Below are positions 22,288-32,747 of a stretch of DNA of 64,000 nucleotides, one piece after another. The stretch's first letter is position 1, and each line of letters opens with the position of its first letter. Below the pieces are notes generated by a model. It ran no database searches and was not told the DNA's origin. It saw only the letters and a list, made by a program, of their open reading frames with translations. Made by a program: the position numbers and the translations under genes. Where the stretch lies: assembly GCA_038049695.1 (NCBI GenBank), contig CP142455.1, forward strand, positions 24,527,501 through 24,591,500, written 5' to 3'. The DNA comes from Cinnamomum chago (taxonomy: Eukaryota > Streptophyta > Magnoliopsida > Laurales > Lauraceae).

Positions 22288-24077
22288 TGAGGCCTAATAT
22301 GTCCAATGATTCCACAAAAATGACAAGTCGGGACATATTTACGATGAGGCATGTAATTCCTGAGATTGGAGTTCACATGTTTAGGATGATAAACCGCAGG
22401 TTCAATAGCAAACAGTGTATTACCTCGAACAAATTTACCTGGGATTTTGGAGGAGGATGCACCATAGTCAAATCCAAGGCCATGCTTGCTGCTAGATATG
22501 ATTTGCGCGCCCAAAATTTCATCAAGTTTCTTTGACCCTATGTCCATCCGATTAAGATCAGTTTTGGTAGAGACCAATTCAGAATTAGTCAACTTGAGTT
22601 TTTCCGAGATGCTAGCTTTTTCAGCTTTGCAGGAATCCAGTTCTTTCTTTAGGATTAGAATTTCCTTGTCAGCTTGAACAAAGTGCTTATGTAGTAAGTC
22701 AAGTTCATTCCCTACAGAAATCAGCTTGTTAGATAGAATTGTACATTGTGATTCAAGTTGAGATACTTTACCTTGGGCTTCGTTGAATTCAGTTTTAAGA
22801 ACAAGATTTTCTTTTTCAACTGTCTTCCATTTTCCTTTCAGAATGTCATTCAATTGAGTCATCGTCCTTGAGTGCTTGAGGAGACTATGATATGCTTCTA
22901 CTAAATCCTGTTTCATTATCTGACAAAGAATTAAGATCCTCTGAAATAATTTCATTTGATTTTTCCACACTTTCCTGCAAAAAGGAATCGTTAGATCTTG
23001 CCATAAAAGCCATAAACTTCCCATGTTCAGGTGAAGATGATTTAGGTTCAGTATCATTGCAATCTTAATCTGAATTATCATCCCACGTGACATTCAAAAC
23101 CTTTCCTTGAGTTCTGAAAATTCTATTGACACATTGAGAAGCATAGTGACCAAAGCCTTTGCATTCCTAACAGTGAGTATTCTTGGGAGGGATTTTGGAC
23201 ACATGTTTCTTAGAGTTTTGACCAGTATTGGATTTAAAAGAAGAAGAAGGCCTATTCTGCCCTTTTTGAGTAGAATTTTTAAAATTCTTTTTAAAATCCA
23301 TTTTATCATTTTTCAAAAAAAATTTAAAATTTTTAACAAAGAGAGCATCAAGATGTGGGTCTTCAGTCTCTTGTTCGAAGTTATTATCATGTTCCAGATG
23401 AGACTTCAAAGCCATTCCTTTAGTTTTCTTTATTTTTCTGAAATTGGCTTCAAAGGTTTGCATATTGCCAACTAACTGATCAACTTTGATTAAATCCAAA
23501 TTGCTGGACTCCTCAATAGCTACTACTTTTGGGTCAAATGTCTCAGAAAGAGATCTTAAGATTTTTTTAACAATTTTGTATTCAGGAATGATTTTATCCA
23601 AGTAGAAACTAGAATTAACAGTAGTGGATAATTTTTCATTGAAATCATCAAAAACTTCATTTTCATCCATTTTCAGATTTTCAAAAGCAGTAGCCAAACT
23701 TTGAATTTGGCTTGCTTAACTTTGAGAGTACCTTCATGAACAGTTTCTAATATATCACATGCTTCCTTAGCAAGTTTGCAAATAGATATCCGATGAAATT
23801 CGGAAGGAGAAACACCATTAAAAATGGCATTTAAAGCTTTACTGTTAAAATTGAAGGCTTGTATATCCTCCTTGGTCCATTGAGGCATGGGTTTTTCAAT
23901 GATCTTGTTGCCATCAGTGATGACAGTAGGCTTGGTGTAACCAAATTCCACACAGTTCCAGACATCCACATCTATGGATTGAAGGAAAGCAGTCATTCAA
24001 ACTTTCCAATAATGGTAATTAGATCCATCCAAAAGAAAGGGTTTGGAAACAGAAGATCCATCTCTAATAATATCCAT
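22233..24077 (-). pseudogene. Copia gag, broken by several stops and frameshifts
   Basis: From the Met at 24077 the frame shows LDGSNYHYWK, typical of the UBN2-type gag, and meets a TGA at 23997-23999. The next piece (23673-23996) ends by a one-base shift near 23697. The frame resumes with the UBN2 core (FDDFNEKL, IVKKILRSL) to a stop at 23167 that destroys the first zinc knuckle (CxxC replaced at its second position, then GFGHYASQC). Another stop lies near 23070. Beyond that come a long coiled coil and a second knuckle CHFCGIIGHIRPHC. Two knuckles plus a coiled coil are a Sirevirus-like gag layout. Confidence 0.88.
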
Positions 24078-24120
24078 ATCAAAAAATCTGTGAAGATCTC
24101 ACACAACAAGTTGGTGTGAA

Positions 24121-24134
24121 CTGTTTTGATACCA
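24121..24134 (-). promoter_or_regulatory. Copia primer-binding site
   Basis: TGGTATCAAAACAG on the minus strand, two bases inside the 5' LTR. It resembles the initiator-Met tRNA site TGGTATCAGAGC with three changes. Confidence 0.8.
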
Positions 24135-24136
24135 AT

Positions 24137-25078
24137 TGAAAATTTCTGGAGGGTTGATAATCACAAACTCTAACAGAAAATAATAATCCCAACACAGATA
24201 TAAATATGGAATAGAAAGAAACAGTAACCTAAGTTATTCAATCAAGCAATCAAGAAGAAGGACACACGATATTTTACATGGAAAACCCTGAATAGGGAAA
24301 AAACCACGGGACCTCACACTGGTCCATAAAGATCAAGCACTAATAATCAAAGGTTACAAGAGAAACTCACTACCCTTTACAGTTGAACTCAACCTAAGGA
24401 CCACAGTGATTCTTGCCGACAACCACACCGTTCACCTTCTCCAGCACTTCGATCTCCACGCCTTAAACAAGACAAATCGATTTAGAACGTGGATGATGAA
24501 TCTCCAGATGCACAAAGCTTCAACACATTAATCTCTCAAAGGGACTCTCTGGAGGAAGGTAATCTCTCTAAAAATAATCTAGGGTTTTTAACTAAGAGAG
24601 AGGTGGATTCTTTTAAAGAGGTTAAATCCTTAAATAAGCTTTTGGAAATGGATAGGAGAGATTAGGTTTGAATAGGATTGGAATACAGGGCAGAAGAGGG
24701 AAGTTCCTGAAAAATAGGTGAGATTCGCCGCCAGTCTGATCGATCGGACTGACTTTTAACTAAGACAAAAATTGGTCCGATCGATCGGTCAAAGGGTCGG
24801 ATCGATCGGTCTGTCTTTTAACTGAGAGTATTTCTAGTCCGATCGATCGGTCATGGTGTCCGATCGATCGGTCTGACTTTTAACTGAGAGCATTTCTGGG
24901 GCGATCAATCGGTCATGGGGCCCGATCGATCGGATAGACTTATCTGATGAAATCTTGCTGTTTTCTGCGTCTTTTGAATTTTTTCAATCTGAAGTGGTCC
25001 ATCTAAAAATCTCAAATTACATTAAATCACATGTTTTGTCCAACCACATGAATTAGCCAACACTAAAATATACTAACA
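24137..25078 (-). repeat. 5' LTR of the copia element
   Basis: TG...CA, 942 bases. It carries a plausible TATA motif (tatttaag on the minus strand near 24629-24637) and seven CGATCGATCG-type boxes at 24736-24931, two more than the sister LTR. Confidence 0.93.
24736..24931. promoter_or_regulatory. Cluster of seven CGATCGATCG-type palindromes in the 5' LTR
   Basis: Boxes alternate with the spacer ctgacttttaactgagag. One additional unit of about 64 bases relative to the left LTR shows that the cluster expands or contracts in tandem. The segment 24800-24824 is identical to 53930-53954 in another LTR family. Confidence 0.7.
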
Positions 25079-25083
25079 AAGAG

Positions 25084-25989
25084 GAAACAAAGAGAAAAAT
25101 GAAGTTAAAAAACAAGACCAAGATCCATCACAGAATCAATGAGAATAAGCTAAAACCCTTAGTACCCATCTCATGAAAAAGTTAGAAGTAGGCAAAGAAA
25201 CAGCCTCAAGTGCATAACCCATTTGAAAGAGTTGGAGAGACAAAAGACCCATTTCAAAAAATGAATAGAAAACCAAGATTACAGTCTCTAATGTCCATTT
25301 CAGCAATTATCACACTCACTTCATTCACGAGGATCAACTATCATTACTGAATGGGCAAAACTCATTTGACCTCGTGGATGGGATGATGATGTTTTTTTAC
25401 CCACCAAACAAGCCCTAATCAACACAACCATGCCTTCGTGAAAGTATCCAAATGGTAAATCTAATAAGGCCCTGTTTCGATGAGAGAAACAAAAAGATGC
25501 CTTGTCCAAGGGCAGCTTCCTCCATCTACATTTCCTCCTCATCCAAACAAGCCCTAATCAACCCAACGTAAAAAGAACAACATAATTAGATTTTCATATA
25601 GAGAATGAAGAAGAAGAAAGAAAGAAAACCCAAAAAATCAATCTCCAGATTTTTCTGATGTGCTAAAGAAAAAGGTTTTTCCGTGTGCAGGCTAGAGAGG
25701 GAGAGAGGAGATGGCTAATGATGGGAGTGCAGGGCGGAGAGAGGCCATGCACAGTTCCTGCGTGAAGGAGAGTGCCCCAAATAAATTTCAGCGATGGTCC
25801 GACCTGTGGAAGAGTTGCTGACGAAGGGGCTGGGCTGCAACGAGAAAGACCTCTGGGACACAGCCATGGTCCGACCTTCTTGTCAAAGAAAGCCCTTTTT
25901 CCGGATCCGGGTGAAGATTTTAGCGCAGAGACGTCGTGAGGCAACGCTGCAGCGGGAGAGACGACGCGAGAGGTCCAAGCAAATCGACA
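25084..25989. other. Flank of the copia insertion, no recognised gene
   Basis: Two copies of aaacaagccctaatcaac (25406 and 25546) suggest an old element. The open frame at 25663-26187 on the minus strand is Ser/Pro/Leu-rich and matches nothing known to me. Confidence 0.4.
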
Positions 25990-26250
25990 CAACGAGAACA
26001 GTAGAGAGAGAGAGCTAATAGAGAGAGGGAGAAGAGGACAGTAGAGAGAAGTGATCGATGAGACCGGGAGAGATGAGAAAACCTCTCTTGGGTCTTCTGA
26101 AGATAAAAGGGGGGAAATGAAAGCGGGAGATGAAAAACTGATGGCCCATCCTGATTTCGGTTTTGCTTCTCTCATTCCAATAGCCACGAGCGAACCGCAC
26201 GCTCCAACTGATGTTCATATCAACTGCAACTCAGGAGAGCCACTCCAGTT
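25990..26250 (-). repeat. Right arm of the 16.8-kb inverted pair
   Basis: The minus strand reads ggctctcctgagttgcagt onward and parallels 9436-9650. Confidence 0.5.
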
Positions 26251-26726
26251 ATATATATATATATAAGGAATTCTCAAAAACTCCCAAAAGGGGCGTTTTC
26301 TCCCCTCTTGATTTATCCAATGAGATAATGCCACCTCATATTGTACATGTTAGGGATTTTGTGTATTGCAATTTGATGGATGCATTATCATTCTAGAATC
26401 ATTTGAATTTTCACACATGCATTGATTTAGAAAATCTTGAAATCTTGATTTATACATGCATTGTTTTTAAGACTTGTAAAAATATTGATTTATGCATGTT
26501 TTGATTTTAAACTTGGATGCAATCAGTTTTGAAAAGATATTTTATGAATTAAGCTAGCCTATGTTTTAAATCTTTCAAATCTTTTTAGGCTTTTTATGTT
26601 TCATGATTTTAAACCTCTTAGTTTGATTTAAATCATGATTTCAAGCTTGATTCAGTGGCCCAAAATTTCCCCTCAAAGAAGTACTTTGGAAATATGAATT
26701 TTAGGGGAATTTGGTTCCTAGGCCCG

Positions 26727-26863
26727 GGTCGACGACCCGTAGTGTGCTCGGTCGACCGAGCACACATGCGGTCGACCGGGAAAGAGCCGTTGGGCTACTT
26801 TTTCAAACGGTCAGATTTTTTACCGTTGAGTACCAGGTCGACCCGGGGGTCATGGGGTCGACC
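26727..26863. promoter_or_regulatory. Five GGTCGACC palindromes upstream of a TATA box
   Basis: Boxes lie at about 26727 (variant), 26750, 26770, 26836 and 26855. The second is embedded in the longer palindrome ctcggtcgaccgag. The TATAAATA lies about 30 bases after the last box. Confidence 0.7.
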
Positions 26864-26891
26864 GAGGACTAGCCGTTGGGTAGTTTTTGGG

Positions 26892-26899
26892 TATAAATA
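26892..26899 (+). promoter_or_regulatory. LTR TATA box
   Basis: TATAAATA in the solo LTR, downstream of the GGTCGACC cluster. Confidence 0.65.
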
Positions 26900-27214
26900 G
26901 TGGCTCATTCCTAAAGAAAAAATGAGGAACAAAGAGGTCCACCTTGAGATGTTTTTGAGGCCAATCAAAGGGGAATGAGCTAAGGGATGAAATGGGTCAT
27001 TTGGAAAGCTAAAGCTTGGTTCCATTGAGTTAAATCACTAAGTAAGCTTTACTTTTCTTAATCATATGTTTTCATGCTTTGCTTTATTATTGGTAAATCT
27101 TTTCTAACATGATAAACTATGATTTGTTGTGTCCTTAGCATGTATATGTTTTGAATTGATTTATTGTTTTGGATGCACCACCTTGATTCAATCCAAGTAG
27201 TACTTAAATTGATA

Positions 27215-27590
27215 CACTACAAAAAAAATGTCTTAATGAGTCACTTTTAAAGTGTCTTAAAAAGTGGTTTGTGTCGCTTTTCTGATGACTATGCAAGCGT
27301 CTTATCTGCCGGCGTCACTAAAAGTTCGTAAAAGCGTCTCAAGAAATACCTTTGTTGTGTCAGTTTCTATTATCAAAGTGACACAAAAAAATGGTTACTT
27401 GTGTCACTTTAAACCCAAAAGTGACACTGAAATAACTTAAAAGCGTCACAAGAAAGATAACTTTCTTGTCTCCCTTTTCAAAAGCAGTGATCAATATGTT
27501 GTTTTCGGACCAAAAGTGACACAAATAGTCATCAGTTGTGACAGTTTCCGTAAAAGCGAGATACCATCCAAAAATTTTTTTAAATAAAAA
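27215..27590. repeat. Left subterminal repeat region of the CACTA element
   Basis: At least ten copies of a gtgtcactttt/aaaagcgacac core in both orientations. Confidence 0.85.
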
Positions 27591-27851
27591 TGCAATATAT
27601 ACATTATTAATAACATGCTGCAGTATGGATACACTTTCAAATCACTAAACCTGCCTTACAAAAGATGCAAAAAAATATAGATAGTAACATTCAATAAGAA
27701 TCATTTCCTTAATTGGAAATTAATCACCATTCACATTAAAGAACGTACTTGCTCGTCCACGCACTAAATCAAACAAACTATTCAAAACATAGCCAATTTG
27801 AATCCATCATTCAAACTATTTACATTAACCTTCGAATTCGTAACCAAAGCG

Positions 27852-27932
27852 TCACGACATAACCTCAACCACGGTTTCTTCAGCGGGCCTCTCCAACTTT
27901 ACTCCCACATCTTCAGAGTAATCTCCATGAAC
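27852..27932 (-). pseudogene. RPS3A: Captured last exon of 40S ribosomal protein S3a (eS1)
   Basis: After an acceptor (ctatgcag) the minus strand reads VHGDYSEDVGVK, then a PAEETVVEV tail and a TGA stop (27852-27854). This is the acidic C-terminal end of eS1, a small-subunit ribosomal protein. It is the correct downstream exon for 28279-28485, so exon-intron-exon order was captured together. The reading frame is intact. The rest of the gene (the first two thirds) is missing. Confidence 0.88.
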
Positions 27933-28278
27933 CTGCATAGCCCCCAACAATAACTATATATTTCAAGCAAATAATGATGATTACTGTATTTTGTATACAA
28001 CACCAGTTTTGTAAATACATAAATAACTCAGTTTCTCTTTGTTCTTTTTTCAAGTAGTAGCACAACTTATAATAGAATTGACAGGATGATATGTTTGTCA
28101 CTAATTAACTAGGAATGCTCCTCTTCATTCCTGTTCAAGAACAGAGGGATGAAGAGAGTAGCCATTATTCACTTGATGGAGTCTATTTTATTTTATATTG
28201 ATAAATATATGGCTAATTGTCACCAGAAATATAAAAGGGCAACAATATCAGAAATAGATGGCAGGCAAGGGAACATAC

Positions 28279-28485
28279 CTCCATCAGCTTGCCAAGATCA
28301 AACTTGGGGGCCTTGAGGATCTTGACTTTCCGGATGAAGACATTCTGCAGAGGATAAATACTGGATGTCGCTTTTTCAATCTCCTTTCCTATCACCTCAG
28401 GGATGAACTTTGCCACCAACTCTTTCAGATTGCAAGATGTTGCTTGGCTAACCATAATTTCTCTCATTTTCCTGCGAATCTGACA
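28279..28485 (-). pseudogene. RPS3A: Captured internal exon of 40S ribosomal protein S3a (eS1)
   Basis: This 207-base exon (69 codons, no stop) lies between an acceptor (ttttgtag) and a donor (gtatgt). It contains [30 protein letters not shown], then [19 protein letters not shown] and MEV at the exon junction, all diagnostic of eS1. Sense strand, phase and splice sites match the last exon 346 bases away. The frame is preserved, which suggests recent capture. Without the N-terminal exons it cannot make eS1. Confidence 0.92.
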
Positions 28486-29736
28486 CTACAAAATATCCAA
28501 AAGAAAATCACAAATGGAGTATACATACGCTTACGTGTATCTAACAAATAAATAGTGGTAATATTGCTACGCATCTGATGTGCACGGACTTACCATGCAT
28601 ACCAGCTGCTGGGGCCCACCTGGTGCTAGTGGATATGGTTGTTGCTACTGACATGGTGCTAGTGGTTATTGTAGTTATAGTGGGGTCGTGGATGCAATGG
28701 TAATCATGACAGATATAGAGCAATATATCCTGTACCTTTGTGCTTTTCCATACATGAATAATGACTACTAACTATGCTTGCACAACATAAAACAGTTCGT
28801 AGAACTAGCTAATCAAAACAAGTTAATCCTGCCATCAATAGAACAGATAACTACAATAAACCCATTCATCATTAAAAGTTGAAAAAAAAAAATTAGGACC
28901 TTATGGAAGGAAAATACTCAGGCAAGCATATTAATACCCAACATTAGACTTCTTTTCTTTCACAAGGCAAGGTGATTTGCTACCCATACACAAAATCCAC
29001 TAGTTAACATGCTATCATCTTAAAAAAAAACCTTCATCAACATCACAAAACCATAACCAACTTTGCAAGTATGTCAAAAAGACAAACCATGTGAACTACT
29101 TAAAACAATAACTTTTCCAAGTTGATATAATCAAGAACACACTCAAATGATATCATAAGAATGTATTGAAATGATAAAGCATATACACATATATATATTC
29201 ATGATTGATTCAATAGTTTACATTATTAAAATACATAGTGTTTATTTCAATTTGTTTTGTTAGCAAACCATCATAGAATCAGGCCAGGACAAGGCCACAG
29301 AATTACCACTCCTACATAACATTACCACATTTGCAGGAGTGCATTTATGGATAAATGGACTGAATGCATTCCTATTCTAGGGGTTCAAGAAAATAGTCAC
29401 TTTTCAAATGCAACCTAACCAATGTGAAGTCTCCCTATAAATACAGAAGACAGTGGCAAGGAAAACAACAAATATTGAAATCAAGTCAGGACAAGGCTAC
29501 AGAATTACCACTCCTACATAAGTTTGTCTTAGTGTCAGATATGTGTAAGAAGTTTAATTGGTTAAAGTGCCAAGCTAAGTAGGGCATCGGCTTGTGCTCC
29601 GAACACAACAATAATGATAGAAAATCATCGAAAGCACGTGCATAAAGTGGTAAAATTCACTAGGGATCTAAGTCATTTATCTCTAACCAACATTCATTTA
29701 TCTTTGTTCCTCCATGGGGGTCTCTGTCTTTCCACA
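28486..29736. other. CACTA interior, no recognised gene
   Basis: AT-rich. A small hairpin-like GGTGCTAGTGG duplication lies at 28620-28665. A pair of about 50-base similar segments starting at about 29280 and 29484 (aggccaggacaaggcc/gtcaggacaaggctac followed by acagaattaccactcctacata) indicates a local duplication. Confidence 0.45.
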
Positions 29737-29865
29737 GTACCCCAATATGTATTGATAGGAGCTTTTGAGGTGTTCATGTATGTGGGTCAGTTGGAGTTCT
29801 TCAATGAGCAGGCCCCAGAAGGTTTGAAGAGCTTTGGGACTGCTCTGTGCATGACCTCGAAGGGT
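29737..29865 (+). pseudogene. Captured fragment of an NRT1/PTR (NPF) transporter
   Basis: The plus strand reads VPQYVLIGAFEVFMYVGQLE then FFNEQAPEGLKSFGTALCM and TS, the conserved transmembrane 10-11 region of plant NPF nitrate/peptide transporters. It follows a tccacag that resembles an acceptor, although NPF genes normally continue upstream without an intron here. After TSKG the similarity stops, where the family would continue with a Gly-Asn-Tyr motif. It is in the opposite orientation to the RPS3a, GARP and SEC23 pieces, showing independent capture. Open frame 29614-30093 spans it but is not a transporter outside this block. Confidence 0.85.
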
Positions 29866-30392
29866 CTACATCAACTCCATCCAATCCAAAAACCAACAGA
29901 ACCCCACAAATCCATAGAAGGAAAGATCAAGTCAGATAGAGATAGGGAGAGAGAAAGAGAGGAAATAATCAATTGCAAGAGAAGACCTGTTGGGCCAATC
30001 CCAACCAACATTTCACCACTTGGATTGGTGATTAGGTGGGCCCTCGCGAAGTGTGCACCTGTATATAAGTTTCTTCACATAACTACACTTTAAAATAAAA
30101 AACCCATTTAAAGTCACACCACTCCAATGTTCGTGTAGGTCATCTTATTAATGGCATCAGAAACTAGACACAAAAAATTAACACCAATTTCATCTAACAT
30201 CGATTATCATCTTTCAATTCTCCCTATAGTCCATAATCCATACAACCTATGAACTTGAATCTAATAATCTTAAGACAATTCATGAAACAGGATCAAAGTT
30301 CATATACTCATTAACCAGTTCAATTTCACAACAGAAGTCAAACATATCACAAACACAAACAAACTAAAAAAAATATGTCCACTCTGTCTTAC

Positions 30393-30471
30393 CACTCTGC
30401 GAATGTGAGGTTCCAGAATAGGCACCAACCACGTCTACATCAGCTGCAGAGCAATGACTTCTCTCCCAACG
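30393..30471 (-). other. Exon-like segment in the CACTA element, gene unknown
   Basis: The minus strand has an acceptor (ggttgcag), 79 open bases (RWERSHCSAADVDVVGAYSG then TSHSQS) and a donor (gtaagac). The composition and splice sites look like a captured exon, but I do not recognise the protein. Confidence 0.35.
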
Positions 30472-30892
30472 CTGCAACCAACACATAACCAAAAAAATCA
30501 ACAGCAACAACAACCCTAAATAACTGACTGTTTGGAAGAGCAGGGGCAGTGATCTTGTTTCATAAGTGGGGAAGTGAGGGGGAAGATTCTCGTGCAAAAT
30601 CTTGTTTCACACGTGGGGAACGATACTGATTACATACAAGTACACATCTTAATGTGAGCTTTACAGTTAGAAACAACACCATCTTCCTTGAAGTTTTGAA
30701 TTTTCCAACAGATATCTAAATACACAATAAAGATAATCGGCAAAAATATTTTATGGGGCTGTTTCTCTTGGTCTACAACCCCTAACAACAACTAGGTTCT
30801 GGAATAATAATAACAGATAATAGCTACAGAGAAGGTGATCACTGTAACTATTTGCTCTTAAATTCAGTACCCATAAAATAGTTTCTTGATAC

Positions 30893-30957
30893 CTGCAAGT
30901 GGATCTTCACATGTCCTTCGTGTTCCCAGTACTCCAAAACTGATTTGGGTGTCGCTC
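30893..30957 (-). pseudogene. Captured exon of a KANADI-like GARP transcription factor
   Basis: An acceptor (tatcttag) and a donor (gtatcaag) bound 65 bases reading ATPKSVLE, seven unrelated-looking residues and HVKIHLQ. The GARP DNA-binding domain of KANADI has ATPKSVLE at the start of this exon and HVKSHLQ at its end, with the intron at the same place. The middle is four residues shorter than normal and lacks the LTLA core, so helix 3 of the domain is damaged. PHR/MYB-CC proteins have a similar motif, but SVLE favours KANADI. Confidence 0.6.
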
Positions 30958-32618
30958 CTAAGATAACAAAATTTGAACAAGCAAGTTTTATCATAATTTA
31001 TGCGAATATTTAAAACAACAGACCTCATAACTGTTATTTAAACAAGTAAGTTTTATCATAATCAGTACCACACAATTATCCAAGAATGGGTTCAGTCCAC
31101 ATCCCGATCATTAATAACAACAAAAGTATAAGTAGACGATCACAAGTGAAACAGATTTCCCAAAATCCATCCACAACCACCCAACAACTAAAACAGATCC
31201 ATCCTACTTCAACACTGTTTAACATCATTATCATAAATCTATAAATGAAACATCTTTTGCCTAATCATCCATCTGCTCCCTGCAAAACAAAGAAAAATAA
31301 ATAATTATATTATATTCTTACAAATCATATAATGCAAAAGCATTATAATGCAAAATCATATAATTCAAAGAAAAACTTATTACACCCCAAACATGTTCAT
31401 ATACAATTTGGGTTTTCCGTCTTTATAGCCAAATTTTAAAATGTGTTTATAGTCATTGATCCATATTCTACTCATCAATCCCATCTCATATCATAATTTT
31501 CTTTCTAGAACTAAAAATTAGAGTTGGATGGAAAAGTTAAAAATTTAGCCCCGCAACAAATGGATTTTGGAACAGTTAGGCCGTACAACAGCTATAGAAA
31601 TTAGTAGGGGGTTGCGGTGTGGCAAGAGAAAGAAACTCAGCTGTTACACACTTCATAGGGCTGCATTCATTTCACTATACTTAAGAAGACAAAACCCAGG
31701 GAATGCAAGCCATCTTTATCACCTCAACAATTCAGTCCTCAGCCTTCGTTGGATGGTGATGGAACCTTTGCTCTGAGTCTCAGTTACTTTTGAATCATCG
31801 TTGTCAAACTGTGGATCTGAAGTTTCAATCAATTCATAGCATAATATGAATGATTTCATGGTTGAATTAGAACGGTTTTGGTTGATTTCAGAATTACTGG
31901 GGATGATCTAATTAAATGGAGAACATTAGAATTGCCCGGGTGAGATTTGGGCCAGGCAAGGGGGCGGATTGGTCACGACAAGGTTGGTTTAATTAACCAC
32001 AACCAGTCCCATGCAAGAAGATTGCACTCGCTGATCCCTCCCTTGTTGTATCAGTTCCCTTGTAAATAGCCTACACAGTTGATAATTTTCATATGTTTTG
32101 GGAAGCTCCTATGACAACAATAATATAGACCATGCCTTATTAATTGTTTATCCCATCTTTACATACCCATGTAATAGAATTGGAATATGATGTAAAAACA
32201 ACTCGTAAACTATGACTACTCATTATGAAGAGATTGTTAACTAAAAAACAGACCTTAGTTACAGAAAAACCTTCCAAATGATTTTGTGAAGACATCTTAA
32301 ATTTTTTTGAAAAGAAAGACAAACTTTCTATTCAACATTGAAGTTCAAACTTACCCAAGATTGGGCAAGAGAGAAAGAGAAAGGGGACAGACAGAGTGCA
32401 GTGGTTGCAAGAAGGCAAGAGAAGCAATAATGTTGAAACAATACAAAACCATTCATAGCTTGCAATGATGGACTGCGGTAGGATGCATTATAAGGGAAAC
32501 TAATACAATGCAAATTCATTTTCATGTTTGCAAATGGAGTGATAAAATAAACAACTTCTATGTTATTTAAACCAAAATCAATGTTATCCAAGAGCAAGAT
32601 CTTACTTAAAACATAAAT
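30958..32618. other. CACTA interior, no recognised gene
   Basis: AT-rich. The open frame 31567-31776 has no recognisable domain. Confidence 0.4.
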
Positions 32619-32747
32619 CAAGTCATAGTCACTAGACTGGAAAACCCTTTTGAGTGTGTCTTTGAAAACAGAATGCCCAAACCTCTTTGCAAGCACAACC
32701 AAACCACCAGTCTTTTCAACTGCCACTTTAAGCTCTGCAACACCAAC
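32619..32747 (-). pseudogene. SEC23: Captured fragment of SEC23 (COPII coat)
   Basis: After an acceptor (catggcag) the minus strand reads [20 protein letters not shown] then [17 protein letters not shown] and SSDYDL. This is the trunk-domain segment of SEC23, the COPII GTPase-activating subunit. The family consensus has LAESFGHS where this copy has LAKRFGHS. After YDL the similarity ends abruptly at about 32619 and the frame runs into AT-rich sequence, so the exon is truncated. Confidence 0.88.

Larger units (their letters stand above)
13901..25078 (-). mobile_element. Full-length Sirevirus-like Ty1/copia element, minus orientation, non-functional
   Basis: Two TG...CA LTRs (13901-14779 and 24137-25078) bound the element. 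It is flanked by the exact 5-bp duplication AAGAG (13896-13900 and 25079-25083). Reading on the minus strand, the order is 5' LTR, primer site, gag with two zinc knuckles and a coiled coil, protease, integrase, reverse transcriptase, truncated RNase H, MULE-B insertion, an extra 3' ORF, polypurine tract and 3' LTR. This copia order (integrase before RT), the long gag, the extra ORF and the AAAGGGGGAGA polypurine tracts fit the Sirevirus lineage. The coding region carries at least ten frameshifts or stops, so it cannot be autonomous. Confidence 0.93.

Noticed and set aside
25663-26187. 174-residue open frame on the minus strand
   Set aside because: Ser/Leu/Pro-rich and overlaps the inverted repeat arm. 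No family recognised, and the counterpart arm at 9436 does not conserve the frame.
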